DNA of 64,000 bases from contig JAIVFJ010000081.1 of assembly GCA_025765615.1 (NCBI GenBank), forward strand, positions 186,001 to 250,000. The letters run 5' to 3'. A program made the translations under genes and the position numbers. Below the pieces are notes generated by a model. That model was given only the letters and a program-made list of their open reading frames with translations. It ran no database searches and was not told the origin of the DNA. Of the stretch, positions 31,823-43,625 are shown piece by piece (position 1 is the first letter of the stretch; every line of letters begins with the position of its first letter). Source of the stretch: Zopfochytrium polystomum (Eukaryota; Chytridiomycota; Chytridiomycetes; Chytridiales; Chytridiaceae).

Positions 31823-34170
31823 TTAACTCACCTGTGCCGCGCAAGCCTTGGGTGAAGAAGCATTGATAAGAAAGAAATGTTTGGAGAGACCAACCCACCT
31901 CACGACATGAAACTGCGTTCATCAGCTCCGGCTCCGTCCGAGTTACTCCAATCTGTCGAAAGGTAAGCCCTTCAGAAAACAGTGATTAATTGCTACGAAC
32001 CGCCTCATCGTAGCATGCAAGGGCTTCATCCAGTCGGTTCTGCTGAATAAGGAGCTGTGAGAGTTGAATGAAAGCGATATCGCACAGCGGGTCAACTTCG
32101 ATCGCCTTCCGACACAGGGATTCTGCCATGTCAATATCCTTTTGCCACTGTAGGTATAATATGGCTGTTCGCGAGTTCGAGTTAGAAACGATGCAATAAA
32201 AGAGGGCTACCTTTGTTAATGTACGGTAATGGTGACTTCGGATTCATGGAAATGGCCTTGTCGAAGCTTTTTAATGCATCCGCATACGATTCTTGATCCA
32301 AAAGGATTTCGCCGTAGTAATTTGAAACTTCGGGGCTTGTGGGGAATTTTTTTTCTGCCTTGGCGAAAACTGCAGAGGACTCGCCCTTTTTGCCTTCCTT
32401 GTATAAAGCGACTCCGAGTTGAATGTGCGCATAGACGAAATTATCATCGAGAGACAAGCTTTTGCGGTAGTCGGAAACAGCCGAATCCAGATCCCCAGTG
32501 AGGAACCGGATTTGACCTACACAAAATATCAATACATTTGCTTGAAGTGCCGCCAGTCCCACCCCGATGGTAGTAGACGTCAGGATCCTTCGGGTTGAGC
32601 CCCTCCGCCCGCTGGTATTCGCGGACAGCCGACTCCAAATCACCACGTTCCATGAAAATTGACGCTCGCTTGATACAGATGTTCACGTTTTTCGGATCGA
32701 GCTCCAGAGCGCGCTCAAACAGCTCGGCGGCACCGTTCACTGAAATTCACTGCCGTCAGCTTCCAGGACAGAAGGGTGAAACGTACCATCGCCGCGCAGG
32801 AACGCAAAGGTTCCAGCAAGGTTCAGACCGTGGATTTCGAAAGGACGGCTCAGTTTTAATTTCAACGCCTCGCCAACAGCCGCCATTGATTTCGCCCATT
32901 CATGGGATGGAAGAAGGGCAAAGGCTTTCTTCACTGCTGCGTCGCCTTGTGTGACGTCTTGCATTGCTGCCACAACGTCCGCGCCATTGAAACCTTTCCA
33001 GCAGGATAAGCGGAGCAATTAACAGAAAGAAGTTTACGCACTCGGTCGAAAAGAATCCATGTAGGCTGGAAAATCGGGGGTTAGTTCGAAACAAATTACG
33101 ATTGCAAACCTTTGACGAACGTGTCGGATGGCAGGCGTGGTGTTTTCACTTTCATTAATTCGTCCGTCTTCGCCTTCCCTATATCCTTCAAAATACGGTC
33201 CGTCATTGCGATGGACGATTCCTTTTTGAACTCCTCAAGCATGCAGATCGCAGTGTAGTCTAGACACACGCAGCTCAGCCCAACAAACTATTTGACAAGG
33301 AAACTGGACGCACCTTTCAAAGCATCTTCCAGTTGTGCCGTTGACGCGTAGGCCTGTGCGCGACGATAAATCGCTTTCACGTAGCGGGGATCCATATCCA
33401 AAGCTATCTCGCATAGAAATCAGGATTCCAGTGGAAGAACAGAGGGACCAGACCTTTTGTGCAGTCAGAAATAACTTCTTCGTTCTTGCCCTGATGTAAT
33501 GCTGCGTCAGCAAAAGGCGTACTGCGCAACATAATCGTTCCCACCAGATTCGCATAGCACGCTGCGCGGTTGGCGTAGTAGATCGCGTCCGGGTTAAGCT
33601 CGATCGCACGAGAATAGTATTTAACGGCATCGGCGTATTTCTTTTCTCCAAAAAGTCGGTTTCCCACAGTTTTCGACTCTTTCGCCAACGATATCTTCTC
33701 CTTTGAGGAAGGACAAAGTTTAGATGGAAATTTGATCAGCAAATCTTACTTCGGCCGAAAGCAATTCGATCTTCCTTGTGAGCAGCTCCTCCTCTGGGAA
33801 AATCGGGCGGTTAGAGTTTGGTCAACACACAAGGCTTCGAGAAAAACATGAGAAAGCAGAGAAGTGATCTACCGGCATCGGGTTTTTCAGTAGGAACTGG
33901 ATCACCAGCTGACGCTGGAGTTGGTGCGGCCTTGGAAGTGGTGGGCTTCTTCGGCTTCTTCGCTTTGGCTGCTGCGACTGCTTTATCGGAGGTTGAAGAG
34001 GTGGCGGATCCCGGTCCCGACGACGAGGACACCTTCGAGGAATATACTAAGTACGAAAGACCACCAACAACAGCTGCTGCCGCTGCGGCAAGCGCGAAAG
34101 CACGCCAGTGGCGCTCGAAAGCTGCCTGCGACGACGGGGAAGGCGCAACGGCGGAGGCTTCAAGAGGCAT
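31823..34170 (-). CDS. TOM70: Mitochondrial import receptor TOM70
   Basis: Thirteen exons: 34170-33873, 33793-33750, 33700-33545, 33490-33454, 33403-33314, 33259-33110, 33065-33042, 32993-32787, 32739-32563, 32516-32211, 32164-32001, 31952-31899 and 31846-31823 (1731 nt, 576 aa). TOM70 is an outer-membrane receptor that docks Hsp70/Hsp90-bound preproteins. It has one N-terminal membrane anchor (residues about 22-44, Ala-rich, ending GGLSYLVYSSK). A Lys/Pro-rich linker and the clamp-type TPR domain follow (VGNRLFGEKKYADAVKYYSR, DAIYYANRAACY, EEVISDCTKALDMDPRYVKA). The C-terminal TPR series includes VNGAAELFERALELDPKNV, DYRKSLSLDDNFVYAHIQLG and YADALKSFDKAISMNPKS. The last exon adds only seven residues. 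Introns are 41-76 nt. It is convergent with POLR3D and divergent from the pyrophosphatase. Confidence 0.93.
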
Positions 34171-34971
34171 GCTTCTCCTTCTTCTGAGAGAATGACCCAC
34201 AAAAAAGAGAAAGAAAAGAAATTGAGAACCGTGCGCCCCAGGAACCTTTGTCTCGTCTGCCAGAGTGGGAGAACGTTTACAGCAGGACATGGGTGGGCAG
34301 GGAAGTCCTCTTCGCTGCATACACCAATCTTCCGCCAACCCTTATGGTCAGCACTATTTCCCAAGGCTCTACTGGGCCCCTCGCCCTCAACCTCCGGTCG
34401 GGGCAGTGGGCGTACGAACGGCGACAGAAACTGGAGAACTTAAGCCCGACGTTTCAATATAAATTTTGCTCACTTTCGCCTCAATATATCTTGAAAATTG
34501 CTTCATTTCGATATCACAGAAGAGAGAACCAGCGCACTAATAGGCCCTCTCGTCTGGTCGCCCTCGTCTGGTCGCCCTCGTCTGGTTCCCTCGTTGGGCG
34601 TCTCCCGTGTGGGTGCTTTTTGCCAAAGGGAGCAGGAGACCTTGTCAAGCTTGATCATCTACTTCTCAGATTCCATCAACTTTTTTTTCACACGCCCATC
34701 ACGTCTTCGAAAAAGGTAAACGCGCGGGCTCCTCACATCCCCATGACCATCCCCCTCAGTGCTGCCGTGCAGCAAAGACCTGCATGCAACTGTCCATCGA
34801 TCCATCTCCTCCTCCTAAGGGCCATCAGCACGGCACCGTGCTTTGGTTTACCATTCAAAACTGAGGGAATCCCCATCGTTTTCACCTATTTTTGACCACG
34901 CGCGTTCCGTTGGCCCTTCGGCTGACTGCTCCTCTCCTATAAAGCTTTCATTGGCGTTTGCGAAAGCCATC
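34171..34971. promoter_or_regulatory. Divergent promoter region TOM70/pyrophosphatase
   Basis: 800 bp between two start codons. A 14-bp direct repeat, CTCGTCTGGTCGCC, is repeated about three times at 34551-34600. A TATAAAG-like sequence at about 34937 lies 30 bp upstream of the pyrophosphatase start. No gene recognised. Confidence 0.4.
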
Positions 34972-36501
34972 ATGAGTGAATACAAAACCCGAATTATCGG
35001 CGCTCCTTACAGCAAGGAGTTCCGTACCTACATTGGTGCGTGCCACACATCATTCGAGCGTTCACGTAATTCTGGTGCGAACAGAAAACTCCGCCGGAAA
35101 GGTGGTTTCGCCTTTCCACGATATTCCGCTCTTTGCAGACAAGGAGAAGAATATCTTCAACATGGTTGTTGAGGTTCGGCACCTCTGCTACTTGCTGTCT
35201 TTTTTACTAAACTTGGAGTCCAGATTCCTCGATGGACCAACGCGAAGCTGGAGGTGAAGATGATGCGCGATCGGGTCGAAGCAATTGATGGCATACCACT
35301 TTAGATTAACAAAGATGAGCCGTTCAACCCGATCAAGCAAGATGAGAAAAAGGGCAAGCTGCGCTTTGTGCGTAACTGCTTTCCGCACCACGGCTACATT
35401 TGGAACGTATGTGACAACTAAAGCGACACGAGGACGGATCTGACATATCCTTATCATTTCATCCTTCGAAATATCGCCGCAGTATGGCGCTCTTCCCCAG
35501 GTAATGAAAGTATCACGCCTTGGGTGTGGTCTTTGATCGTACATTCTTAAACAGACCTGGGAGGATCCATCGTCCATCCACCCTGAAACCAAGGCTGCTG
35601 GTGACAACGACCCCCTTGACGCCGTAGAAATCGGCGAGCACGTTGGCCACACGGGCCAAATCAAGCAAGTGAAAGTCCTTGGAACATTCGCCCTCCTGGA
35701 TGAAGGTGATTTTCCGTCTTTTACCCGTCATTTTCATCAAATGCTCCACGTGTAGGCGAAACCGACTGGAAGCTGGTTGTCATCGATGTGAATGACCCTC
35801 TTGCTCCTAAATTGAACGGTACACTCGTGGGCCAGCCTTCGTGTTTGCAGCTAAATTCAGTCACTTGATAGACATCGAGGATGTCGAAAAGCATCTTCCC
35901 GGCCTCCTCCGCGCGACCAACGAGTGGTTTAGGTTTGTTCTTTCAATTTTTCTTCGATGTAACCAAACGGCACTCTCGATGAAATAGGATTTACAAGATT
36001 CCTGACGGCAAGCCGGAAAATAACTTCGCCTTTTCAGGAGAGGCCAAGAATAAGGCTTATGCGTTGGAAGTGATTCATGAAACACATGAAGCCTGGAAAA
36101 AGTTGGTGTCTAACAACCCTGCCGGCGTCGGCGAAAAGTACAAGATCTCTTGGTGAGTGCGTGGAGCGTGGACACAGCCGCCAGGTTTCGCTCCTTCTAA
36201 TTTCAGAGAATATGCAGCGTCAATACCGAGGTTTCAAACAGCCCGTTCAAAGTTTCTACTGATGATTCAGTGTACAAGAGCGTTCCCGCTGTAAGACAAA
36301 GTGAAGGATTTGGGAGAACTGTTGCTTAAGCCTATCCTTCTAGGACTCGAGGAAACCCGCAAACCCCATTGACCCCTCGAGTAAGTTGTTTGCGGCTAAA
36401 GTCTGATTGCAATCGTCTAATCGTCACGGTTCTGATCACTGTTTCTTCTTGCTTCAGTCGACAAGTGGTTCTACCTCTCTGGTCAACCTTCCAACCTCTG
36501 A
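34972..36501 (+). CDS. IPP1: Soluble inorganic pyrophosphatase (family I, IPP1-type)
   Basis: Twelve exons: 34972-35035, 35085-35173, 35224-35253, 35305-35406, 35483-35500, 35555-35705, 35756-35818, 35872-35932, 35988-36152, 36218-36290, 36344-36380 and 36458-36501 (897 nt, 298 aa). It hydrolyses pyrophosphate to phosphate, Mg-dependent, in the cytosol. The full fungal/animal-type fold is present: [50 protein letters not shown], the signature [12 protein letters not shown] (three metal-binding Asp), [14 protein letters not shown] and [17 protein letters not shown]. The C-terminal extension ends [13 protein letters not shown]. Exon 5 is an 18-nt microexon (YGALPQ). Introns are 49-77 nt. The length fits the eukaryotic family (about 285-300 aa). 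Confidence 0.95.
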
Positions 36502-37190
36502 GGCTTCACCCTCCAGACTGGTCAAGAATCCTACTGGGATCAAAAAATAAACTCGTTTGCTTACTAGTAGAAACGACATCCAGTCCGAAGTTGGCTTTGT
36601 TGCCTTTTAATCAGTGTTGAAGATGGGAGTTGCCCCGGCTGCTCTCCAGCTTGGTGCTAAGGGATGTTTGTGCCTCGTGTGCCCGAGTAGCGCCTAAAGG
36701 GAATTCAATAAGTTGCGAGCGTGACTGGCTAAGCCTGGATTCCGGCACTAACAAATGGATTACCATTCACCAGCTCGCACAAACGGTACACAGACCAAGG
36801 GATTGAAGTCTCTTGTGCTTCCAACTTGCAAATTCCGTCCAACATTTGCCGAAGCTGGTGATGCCCCCCGTGCCCGCGATGCCGGCCAGATAGCCACGGA
36901 TGGTGTTAATTGCGTAACCGTTAAAATAATGATGAATAGCGAAATTGTTCCAACGATGCCGGGCTGTTCCGCAGCTACCGCCGCAGCTGCATATTTTATA
37001 CAACCAGCGCAAATTCAGTCCAGACTGCTTGGGCTCTGGTTGAAAATCTGGGCAGAAACGGGGTGTGCGACCAGGGTTTTGTTTTTTTTACTTGTATTGC
37101 TGTTTCAGCCCAAAATATCGTCCCCACCCCTCCCGACGGACCCAACCCATAAGCCAAAATGAGAAAAGCATGATGATCCAAAACTAACAA
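36502..37190. other. Downstream region of pyrophosphatase, no gene recognised
   Basis: A plus-strand frame is open at 36755-37162 and a minus-strand frame at 36767-37012 reads partly hydrophobic. Neither resembles a known family or shows convincing splice sites. Confidence 0.35.
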
Positions 37191-37194
37191 AAAC

Positions 37195-38270
37195 AAGAAA
37201 GGAAAAAGGTTGTTGTCTCGAACGAACGACACGAAGTTTCGTGCAGTGCAGGCTGTTGTCAACCTCAGAATTAAGCCAGAGCAGATTGCTCCAATTGTCA
37301 ACACATCCTGTTGATCAGTGCAGCAATGGGTCCAACAGTTTCTGAAGACAGGGACAGTCAGAAGGCAATCCAGGCTTACTCAGCCCGTTCGATTCAACAG
37401 CACCCATCGCCAGCGGATCAAAGAGTTCATCGACTAGGAGCCTCTTTCTTTCCTAGATGAATTGAAAGCAGAGTTTGAAGCAGCATGGGGATTGTCCATC
37501 AGCATTTCGTCTGTCTGGCAGATCATGCACGACTATGGCTATACAGGAAAGGTGAGCAATCACTATGCAACGTCCACGCAGAGGGCACAGGCATGGTTGG
37601 TGTGGAAACCATGGTCTGCAGAACAGGATCACTACTCCACTGCATGATGTACGCTGCACCACACGCTGCATGCGCACGCCGTCGCCCTGCTTGTGGACTC
37701 CCTCGCACGCTCCGAACACCCACTGCACAGCTGACACCACCGGGTTGGCTGGCTGGCTGTGCAACTTCAATGCTGCCGCACTGGCTGCTGTTGCTGTGGA
37801 ATTCAAAACATTGTTGTCAGCTTTGGCCTCTGTGGTAGGTCTTACCAGTGGCAGCTGGACCAACCTGCATCATGGGCTGTGCTTCATTACAAACACAAAC
37901 TTCTTGCAGTTTTCTTCCCCTCAACATCCTTAACAAAATCTAACCCAATGCTACATCATCCGCAAACACCTGCAGATCATTGAGCACTGAGCCTTGAACA
38001 ATAAACAAGATGAGATAATACGATTCACTCAAGAGCTGATGCGAATCAACTGGTGCCACAACAACCTGGTCTTTTTAGTCGAGGTATTGTTTGACAACTG
38101 TGGCATGAGGCGATCACAGGGTTACGCCCTGCAAGGTGAACAGATCCATTTCCGTGGTGAGTTCTGGCGACTTCCCTGCGTGTCGCTTCTGTGCTTCATC
38201 AGTGTCAGAACAGTTATGACAGATGGCACTGTGAGGATGACAGGCTGTAGAGCCTGTGACCTCAAATAAA
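37195..38270 (+). pseudogene. Decayed Tc1/mariner (IS630-type) transposase
   Basis: The plus strand has the paired helix-turn-helix N-terminus (SRTNDTKFRAVQAVVNLRIK, then PLSFLDELKAEFEAAWGLSI with SISSVWQIMHDYGYTGK). After about 350 bases without similarity (37640-37990) comes the start of the DDE domain: LVFLVEVLFDNCGMRRSQGY followed by ALQGEQIHFRGEF. In active members this block reads F-D-E-F-D-N, so the first catalytic Asp is lost. In-frame stops occur at 37312 and 37435. The 350-base block is presumably a later insertion. Confidence 0.7.
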
Positions 38271-38274
38271 TTAA

Positions 38275-38965
38275 GTGTTTACCCACTTCTTAACCAGTAA
38301 TTATGACGATTACCACCCCTCGCGTTTTGCTGGCAAAACGTGACTAGGCTTGGATTCCGACTCTCTTATTATTGTTGTTTGCACCAGAAATGTCCTTTTT
38401 GCGCCGAAGTCTTGTATCTGAAGCAAGAGCCTCAGGACAGGCTGTTACACAGTCAAAAGTTTGAAAAACAAAGAAAAAAAGTTCTACAGACAACAGTCAA
38501 ATTGCCAAAACAATAAATTATTGAAAATATTTATTGAAAATTCGATAGAAACTTATAAGCAAACAAGGAAAGTAGAGATAAATATAAAAACATTTCATTG
38601 ACAAAAAAAGTCTGCCTTTTCTGTTGGAGCATCTGACCTGCAATAATCTCTAACAAAATAAGAAGAGGAAGAAGAAAAAGGGCAGTAAAAAAAAAGCGGA
38701 TTCACAAAAAGAGGAATGCTCCGATTTGAAAAATTAACAAAGTGAGAAAAACGCTTGGGGACAGGCTGTTGACCTGTTCGAAAGGTAAAATTTTTTCTTT
38801 CGACGCAGCGTTGAATGGAATTTCGGCGCAGTGGCCACTTCTTTTGGCAAAGACAATATTTGTTGGGTTTCCATACAGCCTCTGACTGGCTCCGTCTGTC
38901 TGCCTACTATTATTATGTATCATTGGTGATGTTGCAGACAGAAAGACTCAGTCTGATTTTAATTG
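38275..38965. other. AT-rich spacer
   Basis: A- and AAG-rich sequence without open frames or recognised repeats. Confidence 0.5.
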
Positions 38966-39250
38966 CTGAAACAAGGCTCCCTTGCTCAGTGGTTAGAGCA
39001 ATCCCTTCAATTGGGAAGGTGCCAAGTTTGAGACATGCTAGTTGACAGACTGAGCAGAAATGCGAAGTACTACGATGCCTGGCCAATGGCCCCTCACTTT
39101 TGGAAATGACTTAGGACTGAAACACTACTGTGGGAGAAGTGCTAAGCCCAGATGGACAGAGTTAACAAGATGATGGCAGAGCTAACAAGCTCTACCACCT
39201 GCTACCATGATGTAATGCCTCATAAAAAGGGTATGAGGTCACAGGGCTTT
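38966..39250 (+). repeat. tRNA-derived SINE-like element
   Basis: It begins GGCTCCCTTGCTCAGTGG with a near-perfect A box (TTGCTCAGTGGTTAGAGC), an anticodon-stem-like CCCTTCAATTGGGAAGG, and a B-box-like AAGTTTGAGACAT at about 39024-39036. About 200 bp of non-tRNA sequence follow. No acceptor stem forms, so I read it as a SINE rather than a tRNA gene. Confidence 0.45.
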
Positions 39251-40740
39251 TCTTTATCTTTTCATTAGTGATTTTTACTTATTTTTGCAATTAGTAATTT
39301 ATCCTGTTTTTCCTGTTTTTCCTGTTTTCTTTTATTTCTTCCTTGTTGTCTCTGTCTGTGTCTTTCCTTTCTTGTGTGGCTGAGAGTGACTGTCTTCTTA
39401 TCTGCACCAATCATTTCTTGCCAGCCCTCTCCTTTCTGTTTGCCAAGAAATGCCCCATGATTCTCTGGGCTGTCTTCCTTGTTTGGCTGGCTCAGCCCCA
39501 TTTCTTGGTGACTCACTCCTCCCATTGTTTCCTTTACTATTTTATTTATTGTTTTGCTGTTTTGTATGTGTTTTCCCTCCTTTTTCCCTCCTCCCTGGTG
39601 ATTCCAACCCTTTCCTATTTAAGCAGCTGCCCCCCATCTTGTTGAGTGTGTGAACCTATGCCTGAAGTTGTCTTACCTGCCCTTTTCTTCCTGACTGTAT
39701 GTAGAGCTGGGGGTGGCAGTCCCCTGGTGTGTGACAGGAGGTTGAAGTTCTCTTGGCCATCATGGCAGGCTGCTGGGTTCAAGCCCCAGTGCACCTCACC
39801 ATTTCTGCATGCTGCTTTGGTTGGACTGAGTAGGAGTCACTTGGTGATGGAAGGACAGAGGGTAAATCTGTGGTGGTGCCTCTAGGTTCCTGTCAATACA
39901 TCTAGTCAAATCCAGGTCTCTCAAGGTGATATGAATGAACTGGCTGGTCAGGTACTGCTGCAGGAATGGTCTCTCAGGTATGCCCCCTCCTCCCTGGTTG
40001 TTGGCTCCTGTGGCCTCTGGTGGGCCTGGTCTTCACTGGGTTCAGACCCTCTTTCTCTCAGATTAATGCCTGTGATGTCATGGTGCCACATTTGGGTGAG
40101 GGAGTGGGTGTTAACCTTCCTTGCTTCTAAGACAGGGGATTCCTCTGGCTTGGTGAAGCAGATGTCTGTGTCCTAGTAGGATGAAGTAAGAAGAGTCCCA
40201 CTGTCTCCCACCCCTGTGTGCCCCTCCTTGGATTGAGTTGGAACTTCTCCTTGGAGTGAGACAAGTTGTGTCTGGTCCTGTTGAGTGGAAAGCAGCTCTG
40301 ATTTAATTCAACAGACACCTCTGCACACTAACTGTTCCTTGTGTTTGCCCTCTGTGTCCAACCCCCTCCAACTTAGGTCTTATCTTTGACAGAGAGGGAG
40401 CCTTGCTCCATGGTGGTGGCTCCAACAGACCAGGGTCTGGCCACTTTCCTCCCCACTCTCTTGTCTTCTTCAGTTGGATTGGAGTGCTGCACTTAGTGCT
40501 GCTCCCTGGAGCTTGCTGCCTCTTGCGCCTCCAGCATTGCTACCAGAATTCCCTATCCCCTTTGGCTTTGGCTTTTGCCTCCCATTTGGCCCACTCTGTG
40601 TCATGGACCAGAGAACCCTGCACATTCTTTGCTAGTGTGCCACCCTTTCACAATTGCCTTTGGTCTGAGTGTGAGAGTCTTCTCTTTGTGTGTAGTAAGA
40701 GAGTTTCTTTGTGTTTCTTGGGCTTCTTAAGACTCCAAAT
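39251..40740. other. Pyrimidine-rich repeat-like region with second tRNA-like B box
   Basis: T/C-rich sequence without convincing coding potential. At 39769-39792 the sequence GCTGGGTTCAAGCCCCAGT forms a perfect T-arm with B box, preceded 60 bases earlier by weak D-arm-like sequence. This could be another SINE head. Part of this interval may be the 5' LTR or leader of the gypsy element that follows. Confidence 0.35.
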
Positions 40741-43217
40741 ACATTCCAGTACCAGATCTATCTCCCACTTCCCACCTCGCAATCCTCGATGTCAACCCTG
40801 ATTCCTGCCCAGTCGCACCGTACACAACACCACAAGCGTCAAGCTCGTCAACGACACCAACAACAGCAACAGAGATCTCGTTCCTGGTCCCGGTCCCGTT
40901 TCCCGCAGACAACTGAAGACAGTTCTAGCTACCAGTCGGACTACCAACAATCGCAGGGAGGATCAACATTCGCCTTCACGAGTTCCACTGGCACGACACC
41001 CATCCCAATTAGCATAGCCCCTCCAGTAACGCCGATGCCCATCCCGTCAATGGCAGCATATCACTCAGAGTTCCTGCTGCTGTCATCGCTGTCGTTGGAC
41101 GAGAGTGTCACTAGTTCCTCGTCGCATCCAGCGCCTGTCTAAGTCGAACTTTCAGAGGTTCAAATGCAGGCTATCGTTGCAGCAGCCATGCAGGCGATGA
41201 TTTGTGCGCAAGCCGCCATGCCTGTCCCACTGCTGCCACCTCCACCGTCTGTTGCAGCTCCGGTGCCCACAGCTCCTGCCCCACTTCCTGGTTTGAATGC
41301 CCTCTGGAAAGCCCCCAACGTTTGATGGTTCATGCTTAAAGCTCCCGTCACACGCCCTGTATCTCCTCGGCCTGCAGACCGAACTCCAGTCTCAACCAGA
41401 ACTCAACGAAATTGATGACAATCTCCAGGAGCTCCAGGCAGAAGCCAAACGGCAGGACAAAATCATTTGGTCTTCTTAGGGTAAAACACCAGCTACTGTT
41501 CATGTTTCCCAGCATTGTCGACGCTCGCCTCCTTGTTCTCGCATCGAGGAAGTCTCAAATCCTATGGAAGTTGATGCAATGAAGGCTTGTTTGAAAGTAA
41601 AGTTGAATCACACCTTCGCTCAGTCATCCACCACAACCACCGTCCGTTTCACGCCTCTCACACCTGCAGAACGAGCTGAGTATCAAGAGAAAGGATGATG
41701 TACCTTTTGTAGAGCCCACAATCATACAATTGATAAGTGCACGCATCCCAACAAAAAACTAAAAAACTCAGATTCGACAAACAGGCCACCTCGCAGAGGC
41801 CTGTCGTCGGAGACAACACACCAGTAGATGTGTCAACTGCAGCCGCTGCATCTGCTGCTCCAGCATGCATTGTACATTTGGCAGAGACTTCAGAACCCTG
41901 CAGTATAAGTTGTATTTGTACCACATTTCTTGTAGTGCCAACTCACCCTCAAAGCTATTAGTTTTCCATGGAGTATTCAAAAATCATCTGATCAAAATCC
42001 TTGTCGATTCAGGAGCTAGTCATTCATTCATCAGTGAAAACTTAGCACCGTACAACAAAAACAGGTGTAATCTTTTAGTCAATCTTGCAGATGGTAACAT
42101 GAAGTTGAAAGCATCTTTACACCAACAGTTGGAATTTTCTTTTGGAAATTTGGAGTTCATTCACAACTTTGTTGCAACGCGCATCGCATATGACATTATT
42201 CTTGGAATGAATTGGCTTGAGAAATTCAGCCCTATCATTGATTGGGATCTGAAGACCTTACAATTTTGTGACAGCCATCTCTTGCACTCGCAGCCTTCAA
42301 ACATTGATGTTGAGCTCTGCACTGCACAGGCTTTTGTCACGCCATTCGCAAGGACAATGCAAAGTGGGGTGTTCTGTTCAACGTCACTGCGTCTGCCACT
42401 GATGCACTGCTGGACTACAAGCGAACCACTCAGGACACTGATAACGAGATAAAGCCGCTCTTGAGAAACTTGACCCAAAAGTACAGGCCGTTATCGAAAA
42501 GTTTCCTGAAGTTTTCTCAACCTTTGAGGGTGCACCGCCGTCTTGTGGTCTTGATCATACCATAGCTCTTGCTGATCCTTCACAGCTGACACCATTTAAG
42601 CCGATCTACCCAATGAGTGAAGAAGAGCTTGAAGCACTTAAGTTTCTGTTGGACAACAACCGCATTTGTCATTCGGTTTCACTGTACGGAGCACCAATCT
42701 TCTTTGTCCACCAGAGAGACAAGCTTCATTTGGTTTTTGATTATTGTCTTCTTAACAAGAACACTGTCCATGACTGCACAGCACTTCTCAACATTGTAGT
42801 GGTTCTGGATTGCTTGCAGGGCGCTTGTCACTTCACCTCACTTGGCCTTGCCTCAGGCTATCATCAGATTCTTGTAGTCACTGAGGACTGCTACAAAACT
42901 GCCTTTCGTATGAAGTATGGTCATATCAAATGGGTGGTGATACCTCTTGGTCTTGCAAACGCACCAGCAACATTCCAGGTCACCATGATTTGTATCTTTC
43001 ATGATATGGTCAACCTCTACCTGACAGTCTACCTTGATGATCTTCTTGTGTTGTCTCGAACCTATGAAGAACACCTTGAGCACCTGCATTCTGTTCTTTG
43101 TCGCCTTCGAGACAACCAGTTTCATTGCCACTTGCACAAAGCTGATTCTTGCAGTCTGAAGGAAAGTATTTGGGTTACCACATCTCACGCAGCCATGTTT
43201 CTGTTCTTCCTTCTAGG
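40741..43217 (+). mobile_element. Ty3/gypsy retrotransposon relic 1
   Basis: Domain order on the plus strand: a Gln/Arg/Ser-rich Gag-like segment (40741-41142), a CCHC zinc knuckle CTFCRAHNHTIDKC (about 41700-41745), a retropepsin with VDSGASHSFIS (about 42003) and ILGMNWLEKF, and a reverse transcriptase with FKPIYPMSEEELEAL, GAPIFFVHQRDKLHLVFDY, PLGLANAPATFQ and YLDDLLVLS. The first RT catalytic Asp is lost (TSLGLASGYHQ, normally KLDL). The frames are broken at about 41142, 41480, 41697 and 42452. RNase H and integrase are missing: the element is cut at 43217 by an LTR-B. Confidence 0.85.
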
Positions 43218-43625
43218 TGTTAGGCGGAACTGACTGGTTAGCAGCAAGAGGCACAAGACAGACCCGAACCTATTGTGACTGTCAGTTATTGTTCTCACGA
43301 TGCCCATGGGAGAGCGAGCCACTGCCAATGCAGACCTGGGCGCTGGCTTGCGCTGATGACAAATACTCCAAGTATTAAGTGGAACGGAAACCTGGTGTCA
43401 ACAGTTTTCCTCCTCCTCTGCTCAAGCAGATAATATAGGAGAGGTTTTTACGCTGTGCTGGTCACACTTGCCTAGCACCTATTACAGCGTTTATGTCATC
43501 ATCATGTATCAATAATTCATAACAGAGTTTTTTCTCCTTTCTCTCCACGTTGGGGAGAAGGACCACAAACACATCTCCACTTCATTCACTCCTTTCACTC
43601 ACTCACTCAGAGTAGACTGTTTACA
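43218..43625 (+). mobile_element. LTR-B copy
   Basis: A 408-bp full-length LTR-B from TGTTAGGCGGAACTGAC to GACTGTTTACA. The flanking 5-mers (CTAGG and ACAGA) do not match, so it is not a simple solo insertion. It sits exactly at the junction of two oppositely oriented gypsy relics, which suggests recombination between elements. Confidence 0.85.

Noticed and set aside
36767..37012. Hydrophobic minus frame as a membrane subunit gene
   Set aside because: No conserved motif, no partner exons, and the opposite strand is equally open.
38975..39046. A functional tRNA gene
   Set aside because: A and B boxes are present, but the acceptor and T stems do not pair.
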